A DNA stretch of 64,000 nucleotides from assembly GCF_029784165.1 (NCBI RefSeq), contig NC_073696.1, forward strand, positions 261,684,494 to 261,748,493, read 5' to 3'. The position numbers were made by a program, and so were the translations under genes. Source of the stretch: Wyeomyia smithii (taxonomy: Eukaryota > Arthropoda > Insecta > Diptera > Culicidae). Below are positions 1-10,599 of this stretch, piece after piece. The notes under the pieces were generated by a model. The model saw only the letters and a list, made by a program, of their open reading frames with translations, did not search any database and was not told where the DNA came from. The first letter of the stretch is position 1; every line of letters starts with the position of its first letter.

Positions 1-540
1 AACATTTTCTGTTCAAGGTTGTAAGAACAAACTCACTAAATCGACCTTATTAACTTCCTCGTAAGACATTGCTCGCCTCTTCGTAAAACACTTGAATAAA
101 ACTTCGGAATATGTGCCACCCCAACAAAAAGCGAAGTTAAGAATGCGATCCGGTAGCTCAAGAACAACAAATCTGCCGGAAATGACGGTTTCGGAGCGGA
201 ACTTAAAAAAATGGGCCCATACAAATTGACCAGCTCGCTGCATCGGTTGATCAAGATCTGGGAGACAGAACAGCTACCGCAGGAGTGGAAAGAATGGTTA
301 TCCATCCCACCTACAAGGGCGACAAACTAGACTGCGAAAACTATCGAGCGAACACAGTCCAGAATGCCGCCTACAAAGTGTTTTCCCAAGTCATCTTCCC
401 ACGCCTGACACCATTAGCCAGTAATTTTATAGGGAGTTACCAGGCCGGCTTCATTGAAGGACAGTCTACGAATGACAAAATCTTCATACTGCGCAGATCC
501 TCCAAAAGTGTCGCGAGTTTAGAGTCCCTTCTCATCTAAT
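1..540 (+). pseudogene. LINE reverse transcriptase remnant, N-terminal part
   Basis: This is a decayed piece of a non-LTR retrotransposon ORF2. Reading across frames gives the residues KNNKSAGNDG at about 160-190, MGPYKLTSSLHRLI at about 211-255, then IHPTYKGDKLDCENYRA and GSYQAGFIEGQST at 300-470. These are the usual blocks before the catalytic core of RTE-like mosquito reverse transcriptases. The frame changes at least twice and an in-frame TAG lies in the stretch corresponding to NAIR-LKNNK, so it cannot make protein. Homology stops near 530. The catalytic part of the same kind of RT resumes near 1096, so the two pieces are probably one element split by the 541-1095 insert. Clade assignment (RTE-like) is inferred from sequence style, not from a search. 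Confidence 0.8.
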
Positions 541-1095
541 GTTTAACGGAAAACCTTTCTTTCACTTTCTGTTTGATAACGAGACAGTAGCTACTGCTGC
601 TGCACCGGCACGCAAAAACTCTTTTGTCTTGCTACTCAGCGACTGAGAAACGTGCTGAGTACGTGAGTTCCTGCTTGCGAGTAGGAATACTAAAATTGCT
701 TAACTAGTAGTAGTGCTTGAAAAGATGTACTCGAAAATGAAAATGCTTTCGTCATCTAACCGGTTTACTTCATAGTCTAATGCAAAACCAGCCGAAGCAA
801 ACCGCTACCGAAGTAGTCCGATACTCTATTTGAAATATTTTTTGTTCCTTCGCAACCGCCGCAATGCATCTTGAACAATTGTCTTCGGCTGGTTGTGCTC
901 GCGAATGGGGGAGTACACGCGAGTAAAAGAGTAGGCGCGAATGTGTGCATATGATATCGGGAGCGACTACGACCAAGGAAGACAGCAATAAAGAACGAGA
1001 GATAACTTGAATGAGAATACTCCAGTATGTGATATCAGTAGCAACGACAACCTCACTTGAGGTGTTGCATGCTATTTATGGGTAAGACCAACAAC
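541..1095. other. Unassigned insert between two LINE halves
   Basis: This stretch has no convincing ORF and separates the two RT pieces. It contains AACCAGCCGAAG-type words in both orientations near 786 and 885, which recur near 14725, suggesting a repeated element. Clear terminal inverted repeats were not found. Confidence 0.3.
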
Positions 1096-2075
1096 ACTGG
1101 TTTAACGTCGTAGAGTGTGTTTTGGAACCGGCGGGATTTAACATGGTTATCGGATGACGTGAATATTGTCGGTAGAAAATTTGAGACGGTGGCACACCAG
1201 TGTAACCGACTGAAACGTGAAGCGGATAGGATTGGATCAAAGATTAATACGACTAAAACAAAGTATATGCTTGTGGGCAGGTCCGAGCACAACAGGGCAC
1301 GGTAACAATTGACGGGGATGAGCTAGGGGTAGTCCACAAATTTGTGTACCTCATCTCTCTAGTAACTGAGAACAACGATACCAGCTGAGAGATTAGAAAG
1401 CGTATTACCAGAGGAAGTCGTACCTACTAAAGCAAAGAAAAGCCTTGGTGCTACATACCGATTCGGAACTCGACCTTCTGCTTGTTATCAAAGATGACTA
1501 GAACTAGTTCTAGTCCTTTGTTGTTATACACAGACTTCGCAGCCAACTGTTCTAGTATACAGGACAATTGCGGGGCTAGCGCTACGATCCTACTGACACT
1601 AACAGTCTCTCCCAAGCCGCGACTCGAACCTACGACGACTGGCTTGTTAGGCCAGCATCGTACCTCGAAACCAGCTGGAAGTCGTACCGTACCTGAGTTT
1701 CCACACCAAGTGTTTTCTGTACAAAACGCCATTGAGCGCGGTCGTTCTCTAAGGTCATGAGAAACGGACAATGCTCGAGGAGGACTTACAAGCGCTCGGA
1801 GTTTTGAACGTCGGATGTTAAGAACCATCTTTGGTGGTGTGCATGGGGACAGAATCTGGACGCGTTGGATGAACCACAAACTTGGGCGCCTCTTCGGCGA
1901 ACCCAGTATTCAGAAAGCAGCTAAAGATGGACAGATACGCTGGGCATGTAGCTAGAATGCCGGATATCTAATCTGCAAAATTCGCTTCAAATCCGGTAGA
2001 AACAACAAAACGAGGGGTGCAAAGAGTGAGATGCGTGGACCAGATGGAGCGCGATCGATAGAACACCGGGTGCAT
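1096..2075 (+). pseudogene. LINE reverse transcriptase remnant, catalytic and C-terminal part
   Basis: The first readable block is DDVNIVGRKFE (the DD of the RT active-site box), followed by RLKREADRIG, NTTKTKYMLVG and FVYL at 1155-1350. After the SINE at 1425-1676 the reading continues with LEEDLQALGVFERRMLR, IFGGVHGDRIWTRWMNHKL, IRWA-HVARMPD and SNPVETTKRGVQRVRCVDQ to about 2060. Several frameshifts and stops are present, so it is dead. The order of blocks matches the C-terminal half of the same type of LINE ORF2 as the one on the minus strand at 30907-31788, including the FERK/RMLR and MNHEL-like motifs. Confidence 0.8.
1425..1676 (-). mobile_element. tRNA-derived SINE inside the LINE remnant
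   Basis: The minus strand carries a tRNA-like head: an anticodon-arm-like stem loop CTGGC-CTAACAA-GCCAG at about 1643-1659 and a B-box-like GTAGGTTCGAGTC at about 1622-1634. The other end is the word pair GCACCAAGGCTTTTC at about 1436-1450. The 252-base element is bounded by a 12-base direct repeat, ggaagtcgtacc, at 1413-1424 and 1677-1688, which is a perfect target-site duplication. The loop would read AAC, pointing to a valine tRNA ancestor, but this is inferred. It sits inside the RT remnant, so it inserted after the LINE. A fragment of its tail recurs at 7438-7487. Confidence 0.82.
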
Positions 2076-4165
2076 TGTAGCTCAGACTTTTCGTTGTATA
2101 GGAAACAGAAGTGCGTCCAAGTGCGGCAGAGTAATTGCTCAGCGGATTCGTCGCTTCTAAGTTGGCTTATGGGAAAACTCATTCAAGGCTCTGAAGATGT
2201 TATCTATGCTAGGGGAACCAAAATTCACAGACTTAAAAAATCATAATCTTTCATTTTTCTAGTTTGAGGTTTAGGGCAAAACCTGCATTTACCAGTGTAA
2301 TAAATTGTAGGTGATTTTGGAACCATTTGTTCTAGCGCCGGAGTCTCGGGTTACACCCCTGATTGACTGCTATAAAAAATAGGAAAATCTAATTGATAGC
2401 AATTTGATATTCAGTAACGCCGGTAGTTACATAATTAAACGCTTAGTCCAATCTCGTATAAAAATGTCTCTCCTTCAGTCACGGAAGCAATGTTCTTTCA
2501 AAGATACTTTCTTGGGATGTGTATGGTATGTTACTACATGTACACTGTACATAGCTCTAAGCGCTTTGAGTTATTTTTGCATTTGGAGGTATAACCCTCT
2601 TGACTGGTGACATCCTATGAGAACCAACCAATCACCTGTTGTTCTTCCCAGCATTAAACTTTTATTTTTATTGTACAGTTTGATATTCTGCAACAGGTGT
2701 TTTCCACACTAAATGACCTATTCTCCAATTTCGAACGAAACTTTGCACATTTATTTGGCTTAAAAACTGATTATTTTTTACGGCGAAAGAAATTATTAAT
2801 TCTTCTTCGAGCTTTTGACAGAATCTACACACTTTTACATTACACTTTTATTTCACTTCAGTTTTTAATTCTATCACTTTTTTTTATAGTAAAAGTGAAG
2901 TGAAACAAAAGTGTAATGTAAAAGTAGAGAAATTATTTAGTCTTAACAGTGATTCGCTGAAAAATTACAGTATACAATTTATTAAAAATATTGTAGCTCA
3001 GAAGTCTTTGGTTGTATAAAAAATTTGATAGGAATGGGTTCTAGGGAACCAATTTCTCGAGAAAAAAACATACACCATGGAAAAATTGTTTTTTTCCGCA
3101 AATGTATATAATATAAGGCTGAATTTTGAATAAAACATATTCATTGATTGCTTCCAGTCCTCATAGTGATAGAGGTAAATTTGAATTATTCCGGTGTCCC
3201 GAAAATGAATAGACCATTAGAAATCATCGGAATACGATTATTCTATGAAAAATTTTGAAATTCAAAAATCTTCCGAAACTTAACCTTCAGGAGAAAAATT
3301 GTGTGACATTTTTCCATCCTTTATATTTTACCACCATTTATGTTATGAATTCATGTTTTCATACAATGAAAATTTGAAAAAATGTTTTCGAAATATGGTG
3401 GTAATCCTGAGTATATTTTCTGACAAAGCCTAATGTAGCTCCCTACAATTCACTCTAAGATCGTTTTTCTATACAACGAAAGGTCTAGTGCTACAATGCT
3501 TTAAGTAAAATGTTCACTAAAATGCATACACCTTTTTTTTAAATTACTCTTGAGTCCTTCTGGCCGGAAACGATCAAAAGGGTTATGAGTGTGAGTTTGA
3601 AACTAGTTCAACCTTTCCATTGTCCTCAATACCGCTGTTCCCTGGAACTCAGTACAAGCTGACAGAGTTCGTTTGACAAAGACTTCGTCATGAAACAATG
3701 CACTCCCAGACAACTTTTAACGTACATTGACTATCAGAGAAAATTTAAATCTTGACAAATAAAAAAAAAATCCATCTTCTTAGCGCCCCTTTCCCGAATT
3801 TGGGATTATTAGCATCCAGGTTGGTTTGTAATCGATGTACGTAACACGAGAGACTGCGGATGATGGAATTTCAAAGAAATATCTTTCAAAATATTCAAAC
3901 CATCACGAGGTACACTGGATCACATTACTAGTGAAAGTAGAATCAATTGTTGGTTACTGGCGATATCTTCAAACCATCAGCTCTAGAGTCGAAGCCTCGG
4001 GTTACGCCCCTGATCAACTAGTATTCTTGTCCAATTACTATCAATTAAAAATTTGCTATTCAGTAATGGTGAAATGTAACTAAAAACTAAGTTCATGTAC
4101 TAAATTGTCCTTTGTTCATTGTCAGTAACAGCAGAGTCGCCGAAGACTACAACGAAAAAGTCAAG
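2076..4165. other. AT-rich intergenic repeats, no gene
   Basis: No ORF here resembles a protein. Two blocks recur: 2330-2440 resembles 3965-4085 (shared core CTCGGGTTACRCCCCTGAT followed by a TATCAATT-like stretch and TTCAGTAA), and 2215-2320 resembles 18025-18120 (AAATTCACAG, then CAAAACCTG and TTTACCA). These are probably ends of unclassified dispersed repeats. The 3' half of this region is the 5' flank of the broken odorant receptor at 4174. Confidence 0.5.
2831..2925. repeat. Near-perfect short palindrome
   Basis: The left arm, beginning ACTTTTACATTACACTTTT at 2831-2859, is the reverse complement of the right arm at 2897-2925 with a single change. The spacer is about 37 bases and T-rich. 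It looks like a very small foldback element or a hairpin left by an element. Confidence 0.75.
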
Positions 4166-4173
4166 TGCCTACC

Positions 4174-5029
4174 ATGGAAGACCACGTTCTGTGCATTCGG
4201 CTCACTTTCAAATTTTTTAAATTAGTTGGCTTCTGGCGGGACGAAAACGAATCGCGTTTTTACAAGATTTACCGCGCAGTGTTTTTTTGTGATTTTCTTT
4301 TTATTGTATCTGGGGGCAATTTTAGGGGGATTGCTACTGGTTACCCACACGATCGATCAAGTATTCTCCGAGGTATTGTACATGTCACTCACGGAAATTT
4401 CCATGGGTGTGAAAACGTACTATTTGTTCAAACAATTCTACACTATTTTACGACTGCATCAACTAGCAATTTCGAAAGATTTCCAACCCATCTGCGAAGA
4501 AGAATTGCAACTGGCTCGCGGTTTACTGTGGAGAGTCAACACTTGTTACACGATCTACCAGGCATGGGTTTTCATAATAAACCTGTCAGCCATATCGCTT
4601 CTGTTTAACGGACAGTACAAGTTGCCCTATTTTTCCTGGGTGTGGGGTATATACTACGGGGTTGACGCACCAATCAGCTATTTATTCCTATGGTTTTATC
4701 AAGTTTTTGGAATGGGCATCCATAGTATTTTAGCCATAACTGTTGAAGCGCAAGTAGCATATCTTTTAACGGTAGCCGGAGCTCAGTTGATATATCAAAT
4801 ATTTCTCCAATGTTACTTCAGCAACGAGGTAACATTGAAAAGCGATCGTCTGACCCAGGCGTTGTATTCTTCAGAGTGGTACAATTTAACCCCCCAAAAC
4901 AGCAAAGAGGTCGAGATGATGATGATCCGCACGCAAGAACCAATCCGTGCCAATGCTGGTGGGTTCATATTCTGCGATTTGGAAGCTCTCACGTCGGTAT
5001 GGACAGAAAATTTGTGGGCAATTGTGTAA
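4174..5029 (+). pseudogene. Broken odorant receptor (7tm_6 family), copy 1
   Basis: The ATG at 4174 opens with MEDHVLCIRLTFKFFKLVGF and reads to about 4285. The receptor then continues one frame over, so there is a frameshift at or beside the run of seven T at 4282-4288. The second frame carries membrane-type segments, YKLPYFSWVWG, FGMGIHSILAITVEAQVAYLL (about 4710-4770) and the C-terminal block NEVTLKSDRLTQALY (about 4825-4870). Aligned with the intact receptor at 25134-26361, the reading jumps at about 4788 from the AGAQL/AGLQL position straight to the IFLQ/ILLP position. A segment of about 110 residues plus the intron is therefore missing. The C terminus ends early at ENLWAIV. With a frameshift and a deletion of a transmembrane region, it is unlikely to be functional. 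It faces copy 2 tail to tail. Confidence 0.85.
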
Positions 5030-5803
5030 AATAATCTATCATTTATTTTTACTCTAGACTCTCAATCTAACTTACTCGGTGTTCTGTGTGTTGCAAAAAA
5101 GAAAGTAGTCGCCTGGTGTAGAATTGGGACTACAGAATTCTTATTTTAAAATGATCGCTTTCTACGATGATATGATTTGTTTGAGTAGAAAACTCATCTA
5201 TACAGGCACATATGATAAATAAATTAGAATGAAAAAATAAAATAAAACCTTAAATAACTATGCAAAAACCGTTTCAATAAAAGTAAAATCAGACAATAGG
5301 GAATTCGCGATTTTTTGGCTAACATAGTAACTCTCATTGTTTAATGAACCGCCGGAAGCTCTGGCGAGTGAGATGACTTTGGTAATAGTGACCTAGCATT
5401 GTTTTAATTCCACAACCACCGTGAGAAGAACGCATAACGTGATAAACTGAACCATATAAATATTCGAATTCATTGTGTTGAAGATTTGGTCCTTGTAAAG
5501 AAGTCAAAATAATACTGTTTAAAACCTACAAAAATTTCAAAACATTTGACTGTAATGAAATTAGACTGTTACAGAGGTTGTCTTTAAACAATTAAGAAAA
5601 TATAAATAAATCTTACTCTGCTTTGTTAAATGAACAGGAGATCACCTCGTTATTTCAAGTCCGAAACGAAACATTTGAATTATCAATTACCTCATCAAAT
5701 CAAAATTGACTTATAAAATATGGGTTTATTTATTAAGTGCTTAATTATTTAAAAAAAAAAAACGAAATACACAAAATATTCCTGATTTACATTTCTATTT
5801 CTT
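5030..5803. other. Intergenic gap between convergent receptor pseudogenes
   Basis: AT-rich sequence with no ORF of note. AATAAA-type words near 5215-5245 could have been polyadenylation signals of the plus-strand receptor. Confidence 0.5.
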
Positions 5804-6967
5804 CTAGTTCTGCTTTTCTCTACGTTTTAACACAGCGTAAATACTATAGGCGGTATTCAACGTCGATGTGAACGTTTCAAGGTTATAATTGAAAAAACGT
5901 CCTGCTTTTAGTGTTATTGGTTTGTTGGTTCGTAGCATCAACCGTTGCATGTCTTTTTTGTACGCAGCGGGCAACCTGAGCCAATCGGATTTGAACAGAG
6001 CATTCGTCAATTGGCTGCTCTTGTAGGTGACCTCGTTATCGACCAGGCAAGGTAGAAAAATTTGCACCAATATGGCTAGAAGATAGAACAACATTGGAAT
6101 CGCAGACTTCGGGTCATTGGTAATGTCCATCTGTAATCATCAGGGGTAAAATGTTGTAAGTATTTCATTTCACAATTCACGGTTATTGATTACCTCAGAC
6201 AAACGAAACATGACCGCACAAATTGTTATACCACTAGCGCAAATTTGTACAAATATTGCCAGTGAGAAAATTTCCTCTACTTTCTGTGTGAAGCTGTAAA
6301 TTCTGTTATACTTTTCGATGGCGTTGATAAACTCACGGTGATATACTTCTTTCTCATTCTCTGAGGCAGAATCCGAAACACCAAGACCGTTCAATTTTTC
6401 ACAAAGATTGTACAGCTGAAGTCCAGCTACATAGAGTAAATATGCAAGTTGTGAATCTGCTGTAACGTTCAACATAGTGTGTCCAGTCATTCCAAACATT
6501 TCGTAGGCAAACACGAGGTAGTAGTTAATCAAGTTCTCCTCGTCCATTGGAACCAAATAAAACGAATTGAAGCATGGAAGTTTATATTGGCCTCCGAAGA
6601 GCAGTTAAAGATGTGTCCAAAGAGAAATCTCGGCGCAGATGTAGAATGCTATCATCGTGTTGCTGAAACGCATCAATTTCCGACGATGTGTTTCCGCTTG
6701 TCGAATCGTTTGCGGATGAAAATCGTCCGAAATAGTTTGTTCGTGTAGTCCGACAATCGTTTCAAAATTATTCACAATGAATATACATTTCACAAACATA
6801 GCTGTATCGGTTAGCAATAAAAACATCACCTATGACCATAACTCCTTAGCATTTTCGGCAAAGAAAGCGCTCATGAACATTGCAAATATGTAGATGAAAG
6901 TGAAGAAAAAATGATATATCCATCGATAGGCACGATAGTATGGACTTTCGTCTTTGGTGACTTCCAT
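5804..6967 (-). pseudogene. Broken odorant receptor, copy 2, close paralog of the intact gene
   Basis: The minus strand reads KDESPYYRAYRW (about 6913-6951), then ENAKELWS, an in-frame TAG at 6830-6832 where the intact paralog has a Glu codon (SEVMF), LLTDTAMFVK, and a TAA at 6605-6607 replacing the Glu of HLEML. The intron is retained: exon 1 ends at 6194 (GAG|GTAATC) and exon 2 starts at 6130 after ATTACAG, the same position and phase as in the intact gene. Exon 2 runs to the stop at 5804-5806. The first 25 or so residues are missing. The 5' flank (words AAAGTTTTGCTGTAGAATTA and GACAGGCAATCC, 6975-7018) matches the intact gene's 5' flank, so the start of the coding region was deleted. Two stops plus a lost N terminus make it a pseudogene. 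Confidence 0.9.
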
Positions 6968-7034
6968 TTTGGGATTGCCTGTCGATAACCGATAATTCTA
7001 CAGCAAAACTTTGGAATCTTTTTGGAGGTTGGAA

Positions 7035-7262
7035 GGCCGGGAATGTGACAACGAGGCATATGGACGCAAGGCATTCGGATTTAATGCATAGTTTGCTAGG
7101 CATAACAGACCTAAGGCATAATGGGTACGAGGCATACTGCACCACAACGAATCGAGTCACCGCCCAGTCGTCGTAAGCAGCGGCCTTGCACAAGTAAACA
7201 AATGATCTACTGATCTGTTAGAATATCTCAAAGATTTTTTCTTTTCCTTAGTTGAATTCTAA
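7035..7262. mobile_element. Half of a foldback element related to 31785-32730
   Basis: The left edge reads GTGACAACGAGGCATATGG followed by degenerate 15-17 base units (cgcaaggcat, gctaggcata, ctaaggcata, tacgaggcata). It then runs into an interior with CTGATCTACTG and TTTTCTT-CCTTAGTT. The same order of units and interior is seen at 31785-32300. The opposite arm is absent, so this is a truncated old copy lying just upstream of odorant receptor copy 2. Confidence 0.7.
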
Positions 7263-7437
7263 CGAAAAAATATTTCTTCAAGTCAAAAATCAAATAGAAA
7301 CAATAGATTTTGATGGCCGCCCAACCTCCACAAATTTGTATCTACAGATTACTCACAAAACGCTATGGGTAATGGGAACCACGTTGAAACTCCTCATGCA
7401 GACCTTAGTAAAGCCATTAACCGGATTGACTTGCCTA

Positions 7438-7487
7438 GCAAAGCAAAGCCTTGATGCTACATTTCATATTAAAACTCGCCCTATAAG
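7438..7487 (-). mobile_element. Fragment of the tRNA-derived SINE tail
   Basis: AGCAAAGCAAAGCCTTGATG and the following bases align with the tail of the SINE at 1425-1676, including the downstream RAACTCG word. Only about 50 bases remain. Confidence 0.55.
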
Positions 7488-7552
7488 ATAATAAACAGTG
7501 TTCCAGTTGAAAATCGAAATAGACGACTTCGATTTTTTACCTTATGGGCACA

Positions 7553-8060
7553 CGGGTAGAGTAAAGACTCATGGAATCATGAGCCAATTGTTCGTAACGC
7601 ACCTTGTGCGTTACTGTTTTGCTGACATCATATGAGCGATTTCGCATGGAACCATGATTTATGGGTCATGAAATTTAGCATTTGACTCATGAATTCAGGC
7701 GTTCGATTTATGAAATCTCGCTTTGGCTCCTGGAACCATGATTTTGACTTATGAAATCATGAGTTGCGAGTCAGGACATATAGCATTTGACTCATGGAAG
7801 CGGGTTTTCGATTTATGAATTCTTGCTTTAGTTTGCTTGCTTGCTTTGGCATGAGTCACGAGTCATGCAATTTAGCATTTGACTCATGAAATCGGGCGTT
7901 CGATTTATGAGATCTCGCTTTGGCTCCTGGAACCATGATTTTTAATTTATGAAATCATGAGTTGCGAGTCAGGACATATAGAATTTGACTCATGAAATCG
8001 GGTGTTCGATTTATAAAACGTTGCTTTGATTTAGGAAACCATGAATTGAATCCATGATTC
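7553..8060. repeat. Subterminal tandem repeats rich in ATGAGTCATG
   Basis: The phrase CATTTGACTCATGRAA occurs near 7679, 7786, 7877 and 7982, so the unit is about 100 bases. TTTGGCTCCTGGAACCATGA occurs near 7730 and 7920, a dimer of about 190 bases. The block starts with CACACGGGTAGAGTAAAGAC at 7555, which resembles the inverted end at 16100-16135. It may be one end of a large DNA transposon. Confidence 0.65.
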
Positions 8061-8452
8061 AATGGGTTCGCATCGGCAGAGCTTGACGTTTCGCTTTTGT
8101 TTTATTTTGCTCTGTTGATTTTGCTCGTAGGTCGAATTGTTAGTTCTGCAAGTTCCGCAACTTTATTTAAATAATAGTCATCGCGTGTTCTACCTGTCCA
8201 ACTTATGAAAAATACGTGGAAGTCAAGTGATTAAATACAAAAAGTAAAAATTTCTGAAATATTGTGAAGCGTGATTCGCAAATCGTGTAATGTGATGGTG
8301 CTTGATTGAATGTTTCCATTTCAGGCTGGCTCTGTTATACTCTACAAATTATCAAGTTTTGTTCGATATATCGAACACCTGGGCCAAAATGGGTCGTTCG
8401 CATGCCGAATGCAGAATATGTTTTCAAAGACAGTGTTTTTTTACAGATGTAT

Positions 8453-8786
8453 TTTTTTTTTTTTATTCTCGCTTATTTTCCGTCGGTCTAGTTCCGCCAC
8501 TGTTGTGGCCAATCACCGACGCCCAGGGAGGCGACTCCACACCCAGGACCCTAACTCACGACCCGTTTATTAACGGACCGGCGCCAACGGCTTTACTTCC
8601 TCATGCGATGGAAGGCGTGATCCCAGAGATTTTTCGCCTCAGAAAATCTCCCGGTGTCGGCTAGGATTGAATCTAGACCAGTTGGGTTGGTTGTGAGTGG
8701 ATCACGCCACCTCACAACCATCGACACCTATGTCGGCGGTGGGATTCGAACCCAGGCGTCGAGCGTGGTTGGCGGAGACGTTACCA
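8453..8786 (-). mobile_element. tRNA-derived SINE with perfect 14-base target duplication
   Basis: On the minus strand the element opens with TGGTAACGTCTCCG, a good RNA polymerase III A box. A B box GGGTTCGAATCCCACC follows about 30 bases later, and the element ends in an A-rich tail (the T run at 8453-8464 on the plus strand). It is 334 bases long and flanked by ttttacagatgtat at 8439-8452 and 8787-8800. A and B boxes, A tail and a perfect duplication are diagnostic of a SINE. The length and head resemble Feilai-like SINEs of Aedes, but that name is from memory and unchecked. Confidence 0.92.
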
Positions 8787-9175
8787 TTTTACAGATGTAT
8801 CTCAATGCTGAATGATAAATGGAAGAAAATACAACGACAACCAAAGGTCAGCGGTTTCCAGAAATGGTGAACTTTAATCTCGGAAGTGATATTGTAATGA
8901 AAAAGCATTATTGATGCATAAAGTTTTTTTCATTTAAAAAATAAAATGTGTGTGTTTAGTAACAGTAACAAATAAACAAGTAAACAAAACGGTTATAACA
9001 AGTTACAATTCAAAATTACGAAAAAGTTAGTTGCCAGAAAAGAGAATTAGTTTTGTTAATGTTTGTCTGTTAGAAGGTTTGAAACTGATAATTTGTTTTG
9101 CATAAAATTTGAAGCATACCTATGTTTAGATAACTGACAATTATTTTCTTTATCAAAGCAGCTCGGTTTGATGTA

Positions 9176-10261
9176 CCGTGCTGGATCGAAACCCGTACAG
9201 TATCGAAATCCGTACACCTTGATGTTTTTCTTCAGTTTTAAGCATTATAAAAATGAAAATTCATATGATAGTTACATGTACATGTCCGTGGAGCTGTTGG
9301 CCTTCTGTTAAATTAAACTATGCGCCAGTAGGCCATGAAATAAAAATATTAAAAATGAAAAATCAATCGTGTATCGGTTTCAGTTGTCATTTCGTTGTAT
9401 CGTTAGAGAATTTACTAAGGAAACGTTCTTCAGATAAAAACGATTTTCAAGTGGGATATAAGTGTTTTACTCTGTGAATCTTTTTAAAATTGATGGAAAA
9501 GGTAAGTCTTTGTTATTTTCCAGCTGTATATTGTCTAATAAATAGTGTAAGTTGTATTTATTCAACAAAAACTGTGCCGTACGGATTTTGATTCTTGTTA
9601 TTTGCTTGAATCTAAATCCGTACAGCGTGTGTATCATGCATATATTGTTGAACTTTCTTTTTGTTTTCAGCTTATAATGGAAGAAAACAAGTATAAATAT
9701 ACGGCAAACAATTTTAAACGAGCTGTGACTGAGGTGCGCAAGGGAAAGTCGTACCGGGAAGCTTCGAGAGGTTCCGGCGTTCCAGTTACTACGAAACGCT
9801 ACAAAAATTGCACTATTTCAGCTGATATCAAAAATTAGAAAACCGTGTGAAACTTTAGGAGCCAGTTGATCCTCAAAATATACTTATTCGGTAATTTAAA
9901 GATAAATTAGAAATAAAAGATTTTCATATTTGTACTTCTTCATCTATACGGAGTATGATTTATTGTTGTATGGACTTTGATCCAGTCTATATCGCGTGTG
10001 TGCGGATTTCGATTCAAAAGTGTACGGGTTTTGATCCACACAAAAAACTGTGTACGGATTTCGATTCAAAACATGTTCTATTTAAACATGATTTTTTCGA
10101 GTTTCGGAGTGATTTTAATCATTTTGCTGGAGAATAGTGATAAAATATAAGTAGACCTATAACTAAACATGTCAGTTTAAAGCAATATGTGATTTCTTGA
10201 TTTTATATTGACCGTCGAAGATTTTCGTGTGCTTAGGTGTACGGATTTCGATCCAGCACGG
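9176..10261. mobile_element. Pogo-like DNA transposon, truncated, TA target site
   Basis: The two ends are inverted repeats: CCGTGCTGGATCGAAACCCG at 9176 and its counterpart, TACGGATTTCGATCCAGCACGG, closing at 10261 (matching with one or two changes). TA flanks both sides (9174-9175 and 10262-10263), as expected for the Tc1/mariner/pogo superfamily. The phrase GTACGGATTTYGATYC recurs internally in both orientations (about 9195, 9579, 9614, 10004, 10027, 10052), so the ends carry a set of subterminal sites. The interior encodes the N-terminal helix-turn-helix of a pogo transposase (9677-9838) and nothing more, so this 1086-base copy is non-autonomous. Confidence 0.85.
9677..9838 (+). pseudogene. 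N-terminal DNA-binding piece of a pogo-type transposase
   Basis: The ATG at 9677 encodes MEENKYKYTANNFKRAVTEV followed by RKGKSYREASRGSGVPVTT, which has the spacing of the psq/CENP-B-type helix-turn-helix at the start of pogo transposases (basic helix, AV..V..G.SYREAS, then GVP.TT). The frame then leaves the family and stops after 53 residues. No DDE catalytic domain follows. TTTGTTTTCAG lies just before the ATG and could be a 3' splice site. It is inside the element with CCGTGCTGGATCG ends, which fits its identity. Confidence 0.7.
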
Positions 10262-10599
10262 TACAGGTACTCTAATCGGTATATAATTTGAGTATGCTCT
10301 CGAAATTTAGCAGAGAATCTAGAGTGGATTCTACCAGTTTTGGTTAACTTCTATCTCTTGCAGGTAACGTACGAATAGTTGGAACGGCTGAAACTTTTGT
10401 TTGACGGTAAAAGAATTTGTAAAGTATTTAAAATGATTATTGTCTTACCATATTTTACGAGACACGGTCGATGACCAACAAGAAACCGGCCTTCGAAGTC
10501 CTCTGGCTTGAAGTGCTGGAATCGCACAAACTTGGCATCAACCGACAACGGACACAAAATTGAGCCAACTTTTTGGGCCGCGAAAAACTATGCATGCTA

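Noticed and set aside
8700..8786. Genuine tRNA gene suggested by GGTTCGAATCC
   Set aside because: No acceptor stem pairs around it, and it is the head of a SINE with an A tail and target duplication.
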